A DNA stretch of 5,915 nt, taken from the NCBI GenBank assembly GCA_023433985.1, contig JAEYTN010000203.1, positions 1-5,915 of the forward strand, written 5' to 3'. This stretch comes from Pseudomonadota bacterium. Its GTDB lineage: Bacteria > Pseudomonadota > Alphaproteobacteria > Rhizobiales > Devosiaceae. Position numbers and translations under genes: made by a program. Every line of letters begins with the position of its first letter. Position 1 is the stretch's first letter. The notes beneath the pieces were generated by a model that saw nothing but the letters and a program-made list of their open reading frames with translations, was not told the DNA's origin and did no database searches. This document shows, piece by piece, positions 1 to 5,915 of the stretch.

Positions 1-588
1 CTGATGTTCGGCAACGGGGACCAGTTCCTCGACTATCTCTACGTGTTCATCGGCTCGTTCATCGGCGGCGGCCTGGTGCTGAACGGCCACCTGTTCCCCG
101 GCCGCACCCAGAATGCGGGCGCGCTCGGTTCGATGCCGGCCCAGCATCCGACCGCCGTGAAGGGGCGAGCCCCGCAACTGATGCACGTCGCCTCGATCTA
201 TACGCTGGAGCGCAAGCTCGTGGCGCAGCGGCGCAGCCCGGACATCCTCTGGCAATCGCCCGACGACTGGGGCGATGAGCTCGGGCCGGTGCTCGACGAG
301 TGGATCGACGAGGTGGCCGAGAGCCTGGCCTATTCGATCGTCGCCGCCATCGCGGTGATCGACGTCGAAACCGTGCTCGTCGATGGGGCATTCCCGACTC
401 ATGTGCGGGAGAAGGTGATCGCGCGCACCGAGGCGGCGATCGCCCGGGTCAACCGGCAGGGCCTGTCGGCCTTCCGGCTGCTGCCCGGCAGCATCGGCAA
501 TGCCGCCCGCGCCATGGGCGGCGCCAGCCTGCCGCTGCTGGCGAACTTCACGCAGGACCGTGAAGTGCTGTTCAAGGACAACGCCTGA
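1..588 (+). CDS. ROK-family protein, C-terminal part (5' end outside window)
   Basis: The reading frame is open from the first base to TGA at 586-588, so about 195 C-terminal residues are visible and the true start lies to the left; the ATG at 4 is internal. The segment at nt 49-138 (FIGSFIGGGLVLNG, then GRTQNAGALGSMP) matches the glycine-rich block of ROK proteins (repressors such as NagC/Mlc and sugar kinases), in which a GxGGG loop is followed by AGELGH. The Cys-rich zinc motif that usually follows (CxCGxxGC) is absent; the corresponding stretch reads on to QLMHVASIYTLERKL with no cysteine. This favours a sugar-responsive transcriptional regulator over an active kinase, but the DNA-binding N-terminus and the catalytic Asp are not in view. 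An 8-bp inverted repeat lies in its last codons. ROK membership is fairly sure; its ligand and regulon cannot be told. Confidence 0.8.
   Translation: MMFGNGDQFLDYLYVFIGSFIGGGLVLNGHLFPGRTQNAGALGSMPAQHPTAVKGRAPQLMHVASIYTLERKLVAQRRSPDILWQSPDDWGDELGPVLDEWIDEVAESLAYSIVAAIAVIDVETVLVDGAFPTHVREKVIARTEAAIARVNRQGLSAFRLLPGSIGNAARAMGGASLPLLANFTQDREVLFKDNA
545..566. repeat. Perfect 8-bp inverted repeat at the end of the ROK gene
   Basis: ACTTCACG at 545-552 and CGTGAAGT at 559-566 are perfect reverse complements separated by 6 nt, so the mRNA could form a stable hairpin about 20 nt before the stop codon. No T-run follows, so it is not a classical intrinsic terminator. It may slow 3' decay or be a chance feature of the coding sequence. 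Confidence 0.4.
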
Positions 589-591
589 GCG

Positions 592-621
592 TTCAGCTTT
601 CTCGGCTGATATTTCAGCTTT
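592..621. repeat. Cluster of TCAGC/GCTGA half-sites after the ROK gene
   Basis: TTCAGCTTT occurs at 592-600 and again at 613-621, a direct repeat with a 21-bp period, equal to two helical turns. Between them GCTGA (605-609) is inverted relative to both copies, giving TCAGC-N7-GCTGA and GCTGA-TATT-TCAGC. The second pair could form a small hairpin followed by a short T-run (619-621), a weak terminator at best. The helical spacing would also fit a protein-binding site in the 106-bp spacer between the ROK gene and the cyclic-di-GMP gene. Function is unproven. Confidence 0.35.
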
Positions 622-658
622 GCCGCCGCCGAGTAACGACTTGGAAAAGCTTGGCGGA

Positions 659-669
659 GAACAGTGTTC
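659..669. repeat. Perfect palindrome GAACA-G-TGTTC upstream of the CHASE4 gene
   Basis: GAACA (659-663) and TGTTC (665-669) form a perfect dyad around one central base, 25 nt upstream of the chosen start of the CHASE4-GGDEF-EAL gene. The size and position suit an operator in the 5' leader, but an 11-bp dyad can also arise by chance. It does not fit the alphaproteobacterial LexA box GTTC-N7-GTTC. Confidence 0.3.
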
Positions 670-694
670 GCCAGCGTCATCGTGGCAGAAGCCA

Positions 695-2890
695 ATGCAT
701 TCGACTAGAACAGGGTCAAGTCGCTCGTTTTCACTGGTCGTCCTCGGCTCGGTGTTCGTGGTGTTTGCCGCCACGGCTGCCCTCTTGGGCGGTTTCGTCT
801 TCTGGTCGAGCGCCGAAGTCGACGATGTGGCGGTTGAGCGCCAGGCGACCCGGGTCGTCAGCGCTCTCGGCCAGCAGCTCGAGCAGGTTTCGCACGACCA
901 GCAAAGCGTGGCCGTCTGGGACGATACGCTGAGCGCCGTCTCGCGCCGCGACCTCACCTGGCTGAACCACAATGTGGGCCGCCAGATGTCGAGCTACTTC
1001 CGCCATAGCGCGACCTACATCCTCGAAGCCGACGACAACCCCATCTATGCAGCCGAGGCGGGCCGGCGCGTCGCCACCACACGGTACGCCGAGATCGCCG
1101 CTGCGGCAGGACCGATGGTGGCCGAACTGCGCGAGAAGGCGCGGGTCGGCTACGTCGATATTCCACCCTCCATCGCCGACTACGTGGTGCTGGGCGGCGA
1201 GCCGTCGATCGTGGGCGTAATCCCCATCGTTGCCGCCAATGGCGAGGGAGAGCGGCGACCCGGCGAGGAGCCGGTCCTCGTCAGCGTCGTGAAGCTCGAC
1301 CTCCACTACGAACTGGGCATGATCGACCGCTACATGCTGGAAGCCGGGCGCTTCACCACCAACCCCAGCGGCGACGGGCTGTCGGTGTTCCCCGTGGCGA
1401 ACCGCTCGGGCCGCATCGTCGCCTTCTACGAGTGGCAGCCCTACCTGCCCGGCTCGGAGTTCCTGAAGCAGACGGGTCCGGCGCTCGCGACCGGCTTTGC
1501 GGTCCTGGGCCTCGTGGTGGCGCTGCTGCTGCACCGGTTGTGGCGTTCGTCGCGGGCGCTCGAGAGCAAACACATCGACGCCGAGCGGCAGGCGACGCAG
1601 GACCCGCTGACCCACCTGCCCAACCGCCTGAGCTTCGAGCGGCAGTTCGACCGCATCATCCGCGAGCCGGGCCCGGCGCGCGCCCTGCCCCGCCTGCTGA
1701 TGCTCGATCTCGACCGATTCAAGCAGGTTAACGATACTCTTGGCCATCACGCGGGCGATGACCTGATCCGCGCGGTGGGCGAGCGGTTGCGCCACGTGGT
1801 CGGTCCTGACGCCCTGCTGGCGCGGCTGGGCGGCGACGAGTTCGCCATCCTCAGCCTTGACAGCGTCACCGAACCCGAGGTGATGGAACTCTGCCGCCGC
1901 ATCATCGAGACGATCGGCCGGCCCTTCCGCATCGGCGGCAACGAGGCGTTTGTCGGCGTTTCCATCGGCGTGGTCATGGCGCGTCAGCAGGACCGCAGCC
2001 GGCACGAGCTGACCCGCAAGGCCGACATTGCGCTCTACGAGGCGAAGTCGTCGGGCCGCAACCGGGCCGCCATCTACGAGGAATCGATGAACGAGCTGGT
2101 GCAGACGCGCCACTCGATCGAGGCCGAGTTGCGCGAGGCGCTGAAGGTAGGCGACCAGCTCTGGGTGGCTTTCCAGCCGCTGTTCGGGCGCAACGACGGC
2201 GAGGTCGTGGGCGCCGAGGCGCTGGTGCGCTGGACCCATCCGCGCCGCGGACCGATCTCGCCGATGCACTTCGTGCCAATCGCCGAGAGCTCCGGGCTGA
2301 TCGAGGCGCTGGGCGACGTCGTGCTGCGCCGCGCCTGCGAAATGGGCGCGCGCTGGCCCGGCCACACCATCGCGGTCAACATCTCGCCCGCGCAGATGCG
2401 CAACCCGACCTTCGCCGAGCGCATCTTCGCCATCCTCGATGAGACCGGCATGCGGCCCGAGGACCTCGAGATCGAGATAACCGAGTCGATCCTGCTCGAC
2501 GACGAACTTGCCATCGCCGACGCGATCCGGAGCTTCCGCCGCGCCGGCATCAAGATCGCGCTCGATGATTTCGGCACCGGCTATTCGTCGCTGAACTACC
2601 TGAAGCGCTACCCGGTGGATCGCATCAAGATCGACCGCTCCTTCATCAGCCAGCTGTCGCATGCCGGAGCCTCGGTCGCCATCGTGCAGGCGCTGGTGAC
2701 GCTGGCCCACGCGCTCGACATCGAGGTCACCGCCGAGGGGGTGGAGACCGACGAGCAGTACCATGTGCTCGCGTCGATGGGCTGCAACACGTTCCAGGGC
2801 TACCTCTTCTCGATGCCGCTTGAGGCAACGGAGCTCGAGGCGCTGATTGCGCCCGCCACCCCACCCCTGCCCATCGCCCGGGTCGCATGA
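695..2890 (+). CDS. CHASE4-GGDEF-EAL membrane protein (cyclic-di-GMP synthesis and breakdown)
   Basis: A 731-residue inner-membrane signalling protein that should make and/or hydrolyse cyclic di-GMP. Residues about 13-37 form the first membrane segment. A CHASE4-like extracytoplasmic sensor follows, with the typical HDQQSVAVWDD stretch (W75), and about 260-283 form the second membrane segment. The GGDEF domain starts at QDPLTHLPNR (D303), with LDLDRFKQVND (metal Asp D338) and intact GGDEF at 379-383. The inhibitory RxxD site expected five residues before GGDEF is missing. The EAL domain keeps EAL (508-510), N562 (VNIS), E597 (EITES), D624-D625 (LDDFGTG), K645, E681/E684 (AEGVE) and Q701, so phosphodiesterase activity is predicted. 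The frame is open upstream to 500, but those residues overlap the ROK gene and lack domain character; ATG at 695 directly precedes the membrane segment, though its ribosome site (near GCAGAAG) is weak. Which activity dominates in vivo cannot be read from sequence. Confidence 0.94.
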   Translation: MHSTRTGSSRSFSLVVLGSVFVVFAATAALLGGFVFWSSAEVDDVAVERQATRVVSALGQQLEQVSHDQQSVAVWDDTLSAVSRRDLTWLNHNVGRQMSSYFRHSATYILEADDNPIYAAEAGRRVATTRYAEIAAAAGPMVAELREKARVGYVDIPPSIADYVVLGGEPSIVGVIPIVAANGEGERRPGEEPVLVSVVKLDLHYELGMIDRYMLEAGRFTTNPSGDGLSVFPVANRSGRIVAFYEWQPYLPGSEFLKQTGPALATGFAVLGLVVALLLHRLWRSSRALESKHIDAERQATQDPLTHLPNRLSFERQFDRIIREPGPARALPRLLMLDLDRFKQVNDTLGHHAGDDLIRAVGERLRHVVGPDALLARLGGDEFAILSLDSVTEPEVMELCRRIIETIGRPFRIGGNEAFVGVSIGVVMARQQDRSRHELTRKADIALYEAKSSGRNRAAIYEESMNELVQTRHSIEAELREALKVGDQLWVAFQPLFGRNDGEVVGAEALVRWTHPRRGPISPMHFVPIAESSGLIEALGDVVLRRACEMGARWPGHTIAVNISPAQMRNPTFAERIFAILDETGMRPEDLEIEITESILLDDELAIADAIRSFRRAGIKIALDDFGTGYSSLNYLKRYPVDRIKIDRSFISQLSHAGASVAIVQALVTLAHALDIEVTAEGVETDEQYHVLASMGCNTFQGYLFSMPLEATELEALIAPATPPLPIARVA

Positions 2891-2961
2891 GGCTTGCTTA
2901 ACCAGCCGCGCTAACCGGGTTTTTCCGGCCGCGCCGCTATTTTCCGTGCCGGGGACGCCGC

Positions 2962-3361
2962 ATGCGTCAAACGAACTGGCGGTTTTCGTTCAAGGTACTG
3001 GTGCCGGTGGCCATCGCCATCGTGGTGACGCTCGGCGTCTCGGTGGGCTTCATCCTGTGGTCCGCCATGAAATCCGACGACCGGGCGCTCGAGCGGCAGA
3101 CGCGGATCGTCAGCCACATGCTCGACAACGATAGGCACGCATCAGAACGCCGTGACGCCCTGGGACGACGCGGTCGAAGCGCTCCGCAACCAGATCGGCG
3201 TCTCGATCGGCGTTGCCCTGGCCCGCGATGCCGCAGCGGACGGGCTGGACCTGCCGGCGCGGGCCGATTTCGCGCTGTACCAGGCGAAGGAAGCGGGGCG
3301 GAACACGTTCCGGCTGTATGACAGTGTGGGGAAAACGGAGGACGAGGCTAAGGTCGCCTGA
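2962..3361 (+). pseudogene. Internally deleted and frameshifted CHASE4-GGDEF gene remnant
   Basis: Starts well: GGGGA at 2951-2955, then ATG at 2962. The first about 54 codons encode a membrane segment and GFILWSAMKSDDRALERQ, resembling the same region of the intact neighbour (FVFWSSAEVDDVAVERQ). Near 3130-3140 the meaningful frame shifts from that of 2962 to the next one, which reads THQNAVTPWDDAVEAL (end of the CHASE4 start; W at 3161). At about 3181-3193 this joins directly to IGVSIGVALARD and then ARADFALYQAKEAGRNTFRLYD, the last part of a GGDEF domain, ending at TGA 3359-3361. Compared with the neighbour, about 335 residues are missing between these blocks: most of CHASE4, the second membrane segment and the GGDEF active site. 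No EAL domain follows. It is therefore a dead diguanylate-cyclase paralogue. The frameshift alone could be a sequencing error, but the large deletion could not. The unshifted frame from 2962 runs to 3321 as meaningless basic peptide. Confidence 0.85.
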
Positions 3362-3374
3362 CGAAGCACCTGCC

Positions 3375-4370
3375 TCACCCCGCGCTCGCCAGCACCCCCG
3401 TCAGTCGCGCCTCGCGTTGCCTGAGGCCGTGCGTCTCGCTCACGCTGGCCCACATCTCCGCCAGCTTGCCCTTGTCGAACAGGGCATAGAGGCACGGTGC
3501 CACATAGCTGGCGCGGCAGATGGCCGGGGTGTTCTGGAGGAACGTCGCGACCTGCCTGGTGACCGCCGCCATCTGGCGCTTGCGGCCGGAGGCAGACCCC
3601 GCAGGCTCCAGCCGCGCCAGCGCCTCGGCGGCGAGTGCGCTAGCGTGGAGGGTGCGGAAATCCTTGGCGGTAACCGGAACGCCGGCGATCTCCCGCAGGT
3701 AGCGGCTGAGGTCGTCGGTGCGGATCGCCTTGGGCTGGTCGCCGCCATTGCGGTACATCAGCAGCCGTGCGCCCCGCACCGTCTTGACCTTGCGGACCGC
3801 TTCGGCCAGCCGGGCGTCGGTGACGACGTAGTCGGCGGTCTTGCCGCTCTTGGCGGGAAAGCGGATGCGGACCACGTCACCCTTTACGGTCACGTCGCGG
3901 CTGAACAGCGTGCCGGCGCCGCGGGTGCCGTTGGCATCGAGGTAGCGTTCGCGACCGACGCGCATCGCGGTACGGTCGATCAGCGCCACGCCGAGCGCCA
4001 GCGCCAGCCGCTTGCTGCCCGCCTCGCCGTCGAGGTCCTCGCGCACCTTGCGCCGGATGCGTGGCAGCGACGACGACAGCAGCGCGAGCTGCTGCTGCTT
4101 GCGACGGGTGCGTCGCGCCTCCCAGTCGGCGTGGTAGATGTATTGCATGCGGCCGGCCGCATCGGTGCCGAGCGCCTGGATGTGGTGCCGCGGGTCGGGC
4201 GAGATGCGCACCTCCGTCCAGGCCGGCGGAATGCCCAGGGCGCGGGCCCGTGCGTAAAGCTCCGCATCGCGGATGACGTTGCCGCCCGCGTCCACGTAGC
4301 TCCAGCCGCGACCGCGCCTTACGCGGCGGACGGTGAGGTCGTCGCGCAGGGCTCGTCTCAGTCGGACCAT
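3375..4370 (-). CDS. DNA topoisomerase IB (poxvirus/bacterial type)
   Basis: A 331-residue protein that relaxes supercoiled DNA by cutting one strand through a 3'-phosphotyrosyl intermediate, without ATP or metal. The N-terminal domain (about 1-85) contains GWSYVDAGG, IPPAWTEVRISP and HHIQALGTDAAGRMQYIYH, typical of bacterial TopIB. The catalytic domain shows R137 (AMRVG), K174 (FPAKSGK), R239 (KDFRTLHAS), N280 (FLQNTPAICRAS) and the nucleophile Y289 (SYVAP). All five expected positions are filled; Asn at 280, in place of the His of vaccinia TopIB, is the usual bacterial form. ATG at 4370 lies 7 nt after the stop of the upstream small gene on the same strand, and no Shine-Dalgarno sequence precedes it, so translation may be coupled to that gene. 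It converges on the pseudogene with only 13 bp between stop codons, and no terminator is evident there. Confidence 0.95.
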   Translation of the reverse strand: MVRLRRALRDDLTVRRVRRGRGWSYVDAGGNVIRDAELYARARALGIPPAWTEVRISPDPRHHIQALGTDAAGRMQYIYHADWEARRTRRKQQQLALLSSSLPRIRRKVREDLDGEAGSKRLALALGVALIDRTAMRVGRERYLDANGTRGAGTLFSRDVTVKGDVVRIRFPAKSGKTADYVVTDARLAEAVRKVKTVRGARLLMYRNGGDQPKAIRTDDLSRYLREIAGVPVTAKDFRTLHASALAAEALARLEPAGSASGRKRQMAAVTRQVATFLQNTPAICRASYVAPCLYALFDKGKLAEMWASVSETHGLRQREARLTGVLASAG

Positions 4371-4377
4371 GATGCGA

Positions 4378-4620
4378 TCAGATCGTCGGCTGGGGCGTGG
4401 TGATGGGATCGTCCGTCGGGCTGTCGGGGACAGTCGGCTGCGTGCCGGGCTGGGTCACCGAGCCCTCGCCGCCCGGCTGGATCGCCGTCGAGATGGCGTA
4501 GATGATGCCGAAGGCCGCGATCACGCCGACCAGGGCGATGATCAGCACGCGGAAATTCATCATCCGGCGGTTGCCCTGCCGCACCTCGGCGGTGCTCTTG
4601 TGTGCGTCGTAGGTTTCCAT
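4378..4620 (-). CDS. Small single-pass membrane protein upstream of topoisomerase IB
   Basis: An 80-residue protein of unknown function. Residues 1-23 are polar and positively charged (AHKSTAEVRQGNRRMMNFR), 24-47 form one hydrophobic helix (VLIIALVGVIAAFGIIYAISTAI), and 49-80 are a low-complexity tail rich in Pro, Thr, Gly and Asp (QPGGEGSVTQPGTQPTVPDS). The positive-inside rule predicts the N-terminus in the cytoplasm and the Pro/Thr tail in the periplasm. The frame is open further upstream to 4893, but that part runs antisense through adenine deaminase; ATG at 4620 is preferred because AAGGA (4629-4633 on this strand) sits 8 nt before it. The stop overlaps nothing and the topoisomerase ATG follows after 7 nt, implying one transcript. 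A stress-type promoter lies just upstream. No family assignment is offered. Confidence 0.78.
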   Translation of the reverse strand: METYDAHKSTAEVRQGNRRMMNFRVLIIALVGVIAAFGIIYAISTAIQPGGEGSVTQPGTQPTVPDSPTDDPITTPQPTI

Positions 4621-4628
4621 CGTGCGAG

Positions 4629-4633
4629 TCCTT
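4629..4633 (-). promoter_or_regulatory. Ribosome binding site AAGGA of the small membrane protein gene
   Basis: Read on the minus strand, AAGGA ends 8 nt before the ATG at 4620. This is the clearest Shine-Dalgarno match around the divergent spacer, and it decides the start of the 80-residue gene against the longer open frame that reaches into the opposite gene. Confidence 0.75.
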
Positions 4634-4652
4634 GAGGTCGATTGCAAAAAGC

Positions 4653-4678
4653 AACGCCGCGCGCCGAGCTGCGGTTCC
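4653..4678 (-). promoter_or_regulatory. EcfG-type (general stress response) promoter for the small gene and topoisomerase IB
   Basis: Read on the minus strand, GGAAC (4678-4674, followed by C) is separated by exactly 17 nt from CGTT (4656-4653). This matches the promoter consensus of alphaproteobacterial EcfG/RpoE2/SigT sigma factors, GGAAC-N16-17-CGTT. Transcription would start near 4645, leaving a leader of about 25 nt that contains the AAGGA ribosome site before ATG 4620, a geometry that fits a real promoter. A short dyad, TTGC-AAAAA-GCAA (4642-4654), overlaps the -10 element and presumed start and may be incidental. The sequence match is seen directly; the control by the general stress response is inferred. 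Confidence 0.68.
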
Positions 4679-4738
4679 GTGCCCCCTTGACCCGCGACCG
4701 GCCCCGCGTGACGTTGAGGCTCTATCCACGGCGTGACA

Positions 4739-5915
4739 ATGATTACGGCAGAACTCCTCACCCGCATGATCAAGGCCGGCGCCGGCGAAATTCCCGCCGA
4801 CCTGGTGATCAAGAATGTCCGGCTGCTCGACGTCGTCAGCGGCTCGGTCACGCATACCGACATCGCCATCGTCGCCGACCGCATCGTCGGCACCTACGGC
4901 TACTACAACGGCGCGCAGCTGATCGAGGGCGAGGGCCGCTTCGCCGTGCCCGGCTTCATCGACACGCACCTCCATATCGAGTCCTCGCTGGTGACGCCGC
5001 TGGAGTTCGACCGCTGCGTGCTGCCGCATGGGGTCACGACCGTGATCTGCGACCCGCACGAGATCGCCAACGTGCTGGGCGCCGAGGGCATCCGCTACTT
5101 CCTCGAATGCGCCAAGCGCGCGGTGATGGACATCCGCGTCAACCTGAGTTCCTGCGTGCCGGCAACGCAGCACGAAACCTCGGGCGCCCGGCTCGAGATC
5201 GACGACCTCGAGAAGTTCCGCCACCACCCCAAGGTGATCGGCCTGGCCGAGATGATGAACTTCCCCGGCGTGCTGGCGGGCGACCCGGGCATCATCGACA
5301 AGCTGGTGGCGTTCCAGGGCGGCCATATCGACGGCCATGCCCCGCTGCTCACCGACCTGGCGCTCAACGGCTATCTCAGCGCCGCCATCCGCACCGACCA
5401 CGAGGCGACCACGGCGGTCGAGGCGCGGGAGAAGCTCAAGAAGGGCATGGCGATCCTGATCCGCGAGGGGTCCGTCTCGAAGGACCTCGACGCGCTCGCC
5501 GAAGTGCTCGACGCCAACACCTCGGCCTATGTCGCGCTCTGCACCGACGACCGCAACCCGCTCGACATCACCGAGGAAGGCCACCTCGACAGTTCGATCC
5601 GCCGGCTGATCGCCCGCGGGCGGCCGCTGCACCACGTCTATCGCGCCGCCTCGCACTCGGCGGCGCGCATCTTCGGGCTCAAGGACCGGGGGCTGGTGGC
5701 GCCGGGCTACCGCGCCGACATCGCGCTGCTCGACGACCTCGAGGGCTGCCGCGTCGCCGAGGTGATCTCCGCCGGCCGGCTGGTGCGGCCCGACCTGTTC
5801 AAGGAGCGCAAGACCGTGACGCCGGTGGGCCTCGCCTCGATGAAGGCGAAGCCGGTGACGCCCGACACCTTCGTCGTGCGCCCCAATCCGCGGCAGAACG
5901 AGACGCCGGTGATCG
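4739..5915 (+). CDS. ade: Adenine deaminase, 3' end beyond window
   Basis: Converts adenine to hypoxanthine and ammonia in purine salvage, as a cytoplasmic metal-dependent amidohydrolase. About 392 of the usual nearly 600 residues are present, with no frameshift or stop to the right edge. Family signatures appear in order: [16 protein letters not shown], then [14 protein letters not shown] (metal-binding His pair), [38 protein letters not shown] (metal-binding Glu), [23 protein letters not shown], and [16 protein letters not shown] of the beta-sandwich domain. The block HxHIESS with [10 protein letters not shown] separates adenine deaminase from other amidohydrolases. An in-frame TGA at 4715-4717 limits the start to GTG 4733 or ATG 4739; neither has a good Shine-Dalgarno (GAGG at 4716-4719 is rather far), and ATG is chosen by default. 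The gene diverges from the small membrane protein gene across about 118 bp; no convincing promoter for this direction was found. Confidence 0.96.
   Translation, partial: MITAELLTRMIKAGAGEIPADLVIKNVRLLDVVSGSVTHTDIAIVADRIVGTYGYYNGAQLIEGEGRFAVPGFIDTHLHIESSLVTPLEFDRCVLPHGVTTVICDPHEIANVLGAEGIRYFLECAKRAVMDIRVNLSSCVPATQHETSGARLEIDDLEKFRHHPKVIGLAEMMNFPGVLAGDPGIIDKLVAFQGGHIDGHAPLLTDLALNGYLSAAIRTDHEATTAVEAREKLKKGMAILIREGSVSKDLDALAEVLDANTSAYVALCTDDRNPLDITEEGHLDSSIRRLIARGRPLHHVYRAASHSAARIFGLKDRGLVAPGYRADIALLDDLEGCRVAEVISAGRLVRPDLFKERKTVTPVGLASMKAKPVTPDTFVVRPNPRQNETPVI

Noticed and set aside
500..694. N-terminal extension of the CHASE4 gene to 500
   Set aside because: It overlaps the ROK gene in another frame and has no similarity to signalling proteins; the membrane segment begins just after the Met at 695.
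731..2764. A 677-codon open frame on the minus strand across the CHASE4-GGDEF-EAL gene
   Set aside because: It is antisense to a protein with all GGDEF and EAL motifs, has an Arg/His/Gln/Asp-rich composition without domains, and arises from the GC-rich third positions of the real gene.
2914..2935. CCGG-GTTTTT-CCGG as an intrinsic terminator after the CHASE4-GGDEF-EAL gene
   Set aside because: The stem is only 4 bp, the T-run lies in the loop and not after the stem, and CCGG is self-complementary, so this is likely chance.
3213..4403. A 396-codon open frame on the plus strand
   Set aside because: It runs antisense to topoisomerase IB, whose five catalytic residues are all in place, and shows no domain of its own.
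4687..4692. TTGACC as a -35 box for adenine deaminase
   Set aside because: No acceptable -10 hexamer lies 16-19 nt downstream; the nearest AT-rich stretch (TCTATC at 4721) is 28 nt away.
4621..4893. Extension of the small membrane protein to 4893
   Set aside because: The added residues lie antisense within adenine deaminase, and the ribosome site AAGGA points to ATG 4620.
4358..5656. A 432-codon open frame on the minus strand
   Set aside because: It is antisense to adenine deaminase, whose family motifs are continuous in the plus strand; its translation has no recognisable domain and is a composition artefact.

Overview
The window is high-GC bacterial DNA with compact genes and strongly GC-biased third codon positions. 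The gene set (a ROK-family protein without the usual cysteine cluster, CHASE4 cyclic-di-GMP proteins, a bacterial type IB topoisomerase, an adenine deaminase) and an EcfG-type promoter suggest an alphaproteobacterium, probably Hyphomicrobiales and possibly Devosia-like. This placement is an inference from protein families and the promoter motif, not from a marker gene.

Layout, left to right. (1) 1-588 (+): 3' end of a ROK-family gene whose start lies outside the window. (2) 589-694: a spacer with several short symmetric repeats. (3) 695-2890 (+): an intact membrane-bound CHASE4-GGDEF-EAL protein with both catalytic signatures preserved. (4) 2962-3361 (+): a broken paralogue of the previous gene, with its start, first membrane segment and beginning of CHASE4 retained. 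It then has a frameshift and an internal deletion of roughly 1 kb that joins CHASE4 directly to the last part of a GGDEF domain. (5) 3375-4370 (-): DNA topoisomerase IB with the complete catalytic set. (6) 4378-4620 (-): an 80-residue single-pass membrane protein, 7 nt upstream of the topoisomerase and probably co-transcribed with it. (7) 4621-4738: a divergent intergenic region carrying a good match to the alphaproteobacterial general-stress sigma factor (EcfG) promoter, facing the small gene and the topoisomerase. (8) about 4739-5915 (+): adenine deaminase, cut by the right edge.

Three themes emerge. One is cyclic-di-GMP signalling by an intact and a decaying CHASE4 protein in tandem. Another is a probable stress-induced two-gene unit linking a small membrane protein to DNA relaxation. 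The last is purine salvage by adenine deaminase, transcribed away from that unit. No mobile element, RNA gene or CRISPR array was seen. The most interesting points are the EcfG-type promoter of the small protein-topoisomerase unit and the internally deleted CHASE4-GGDEF pseudogene. I did not find convincing evidence of an entirely new system.
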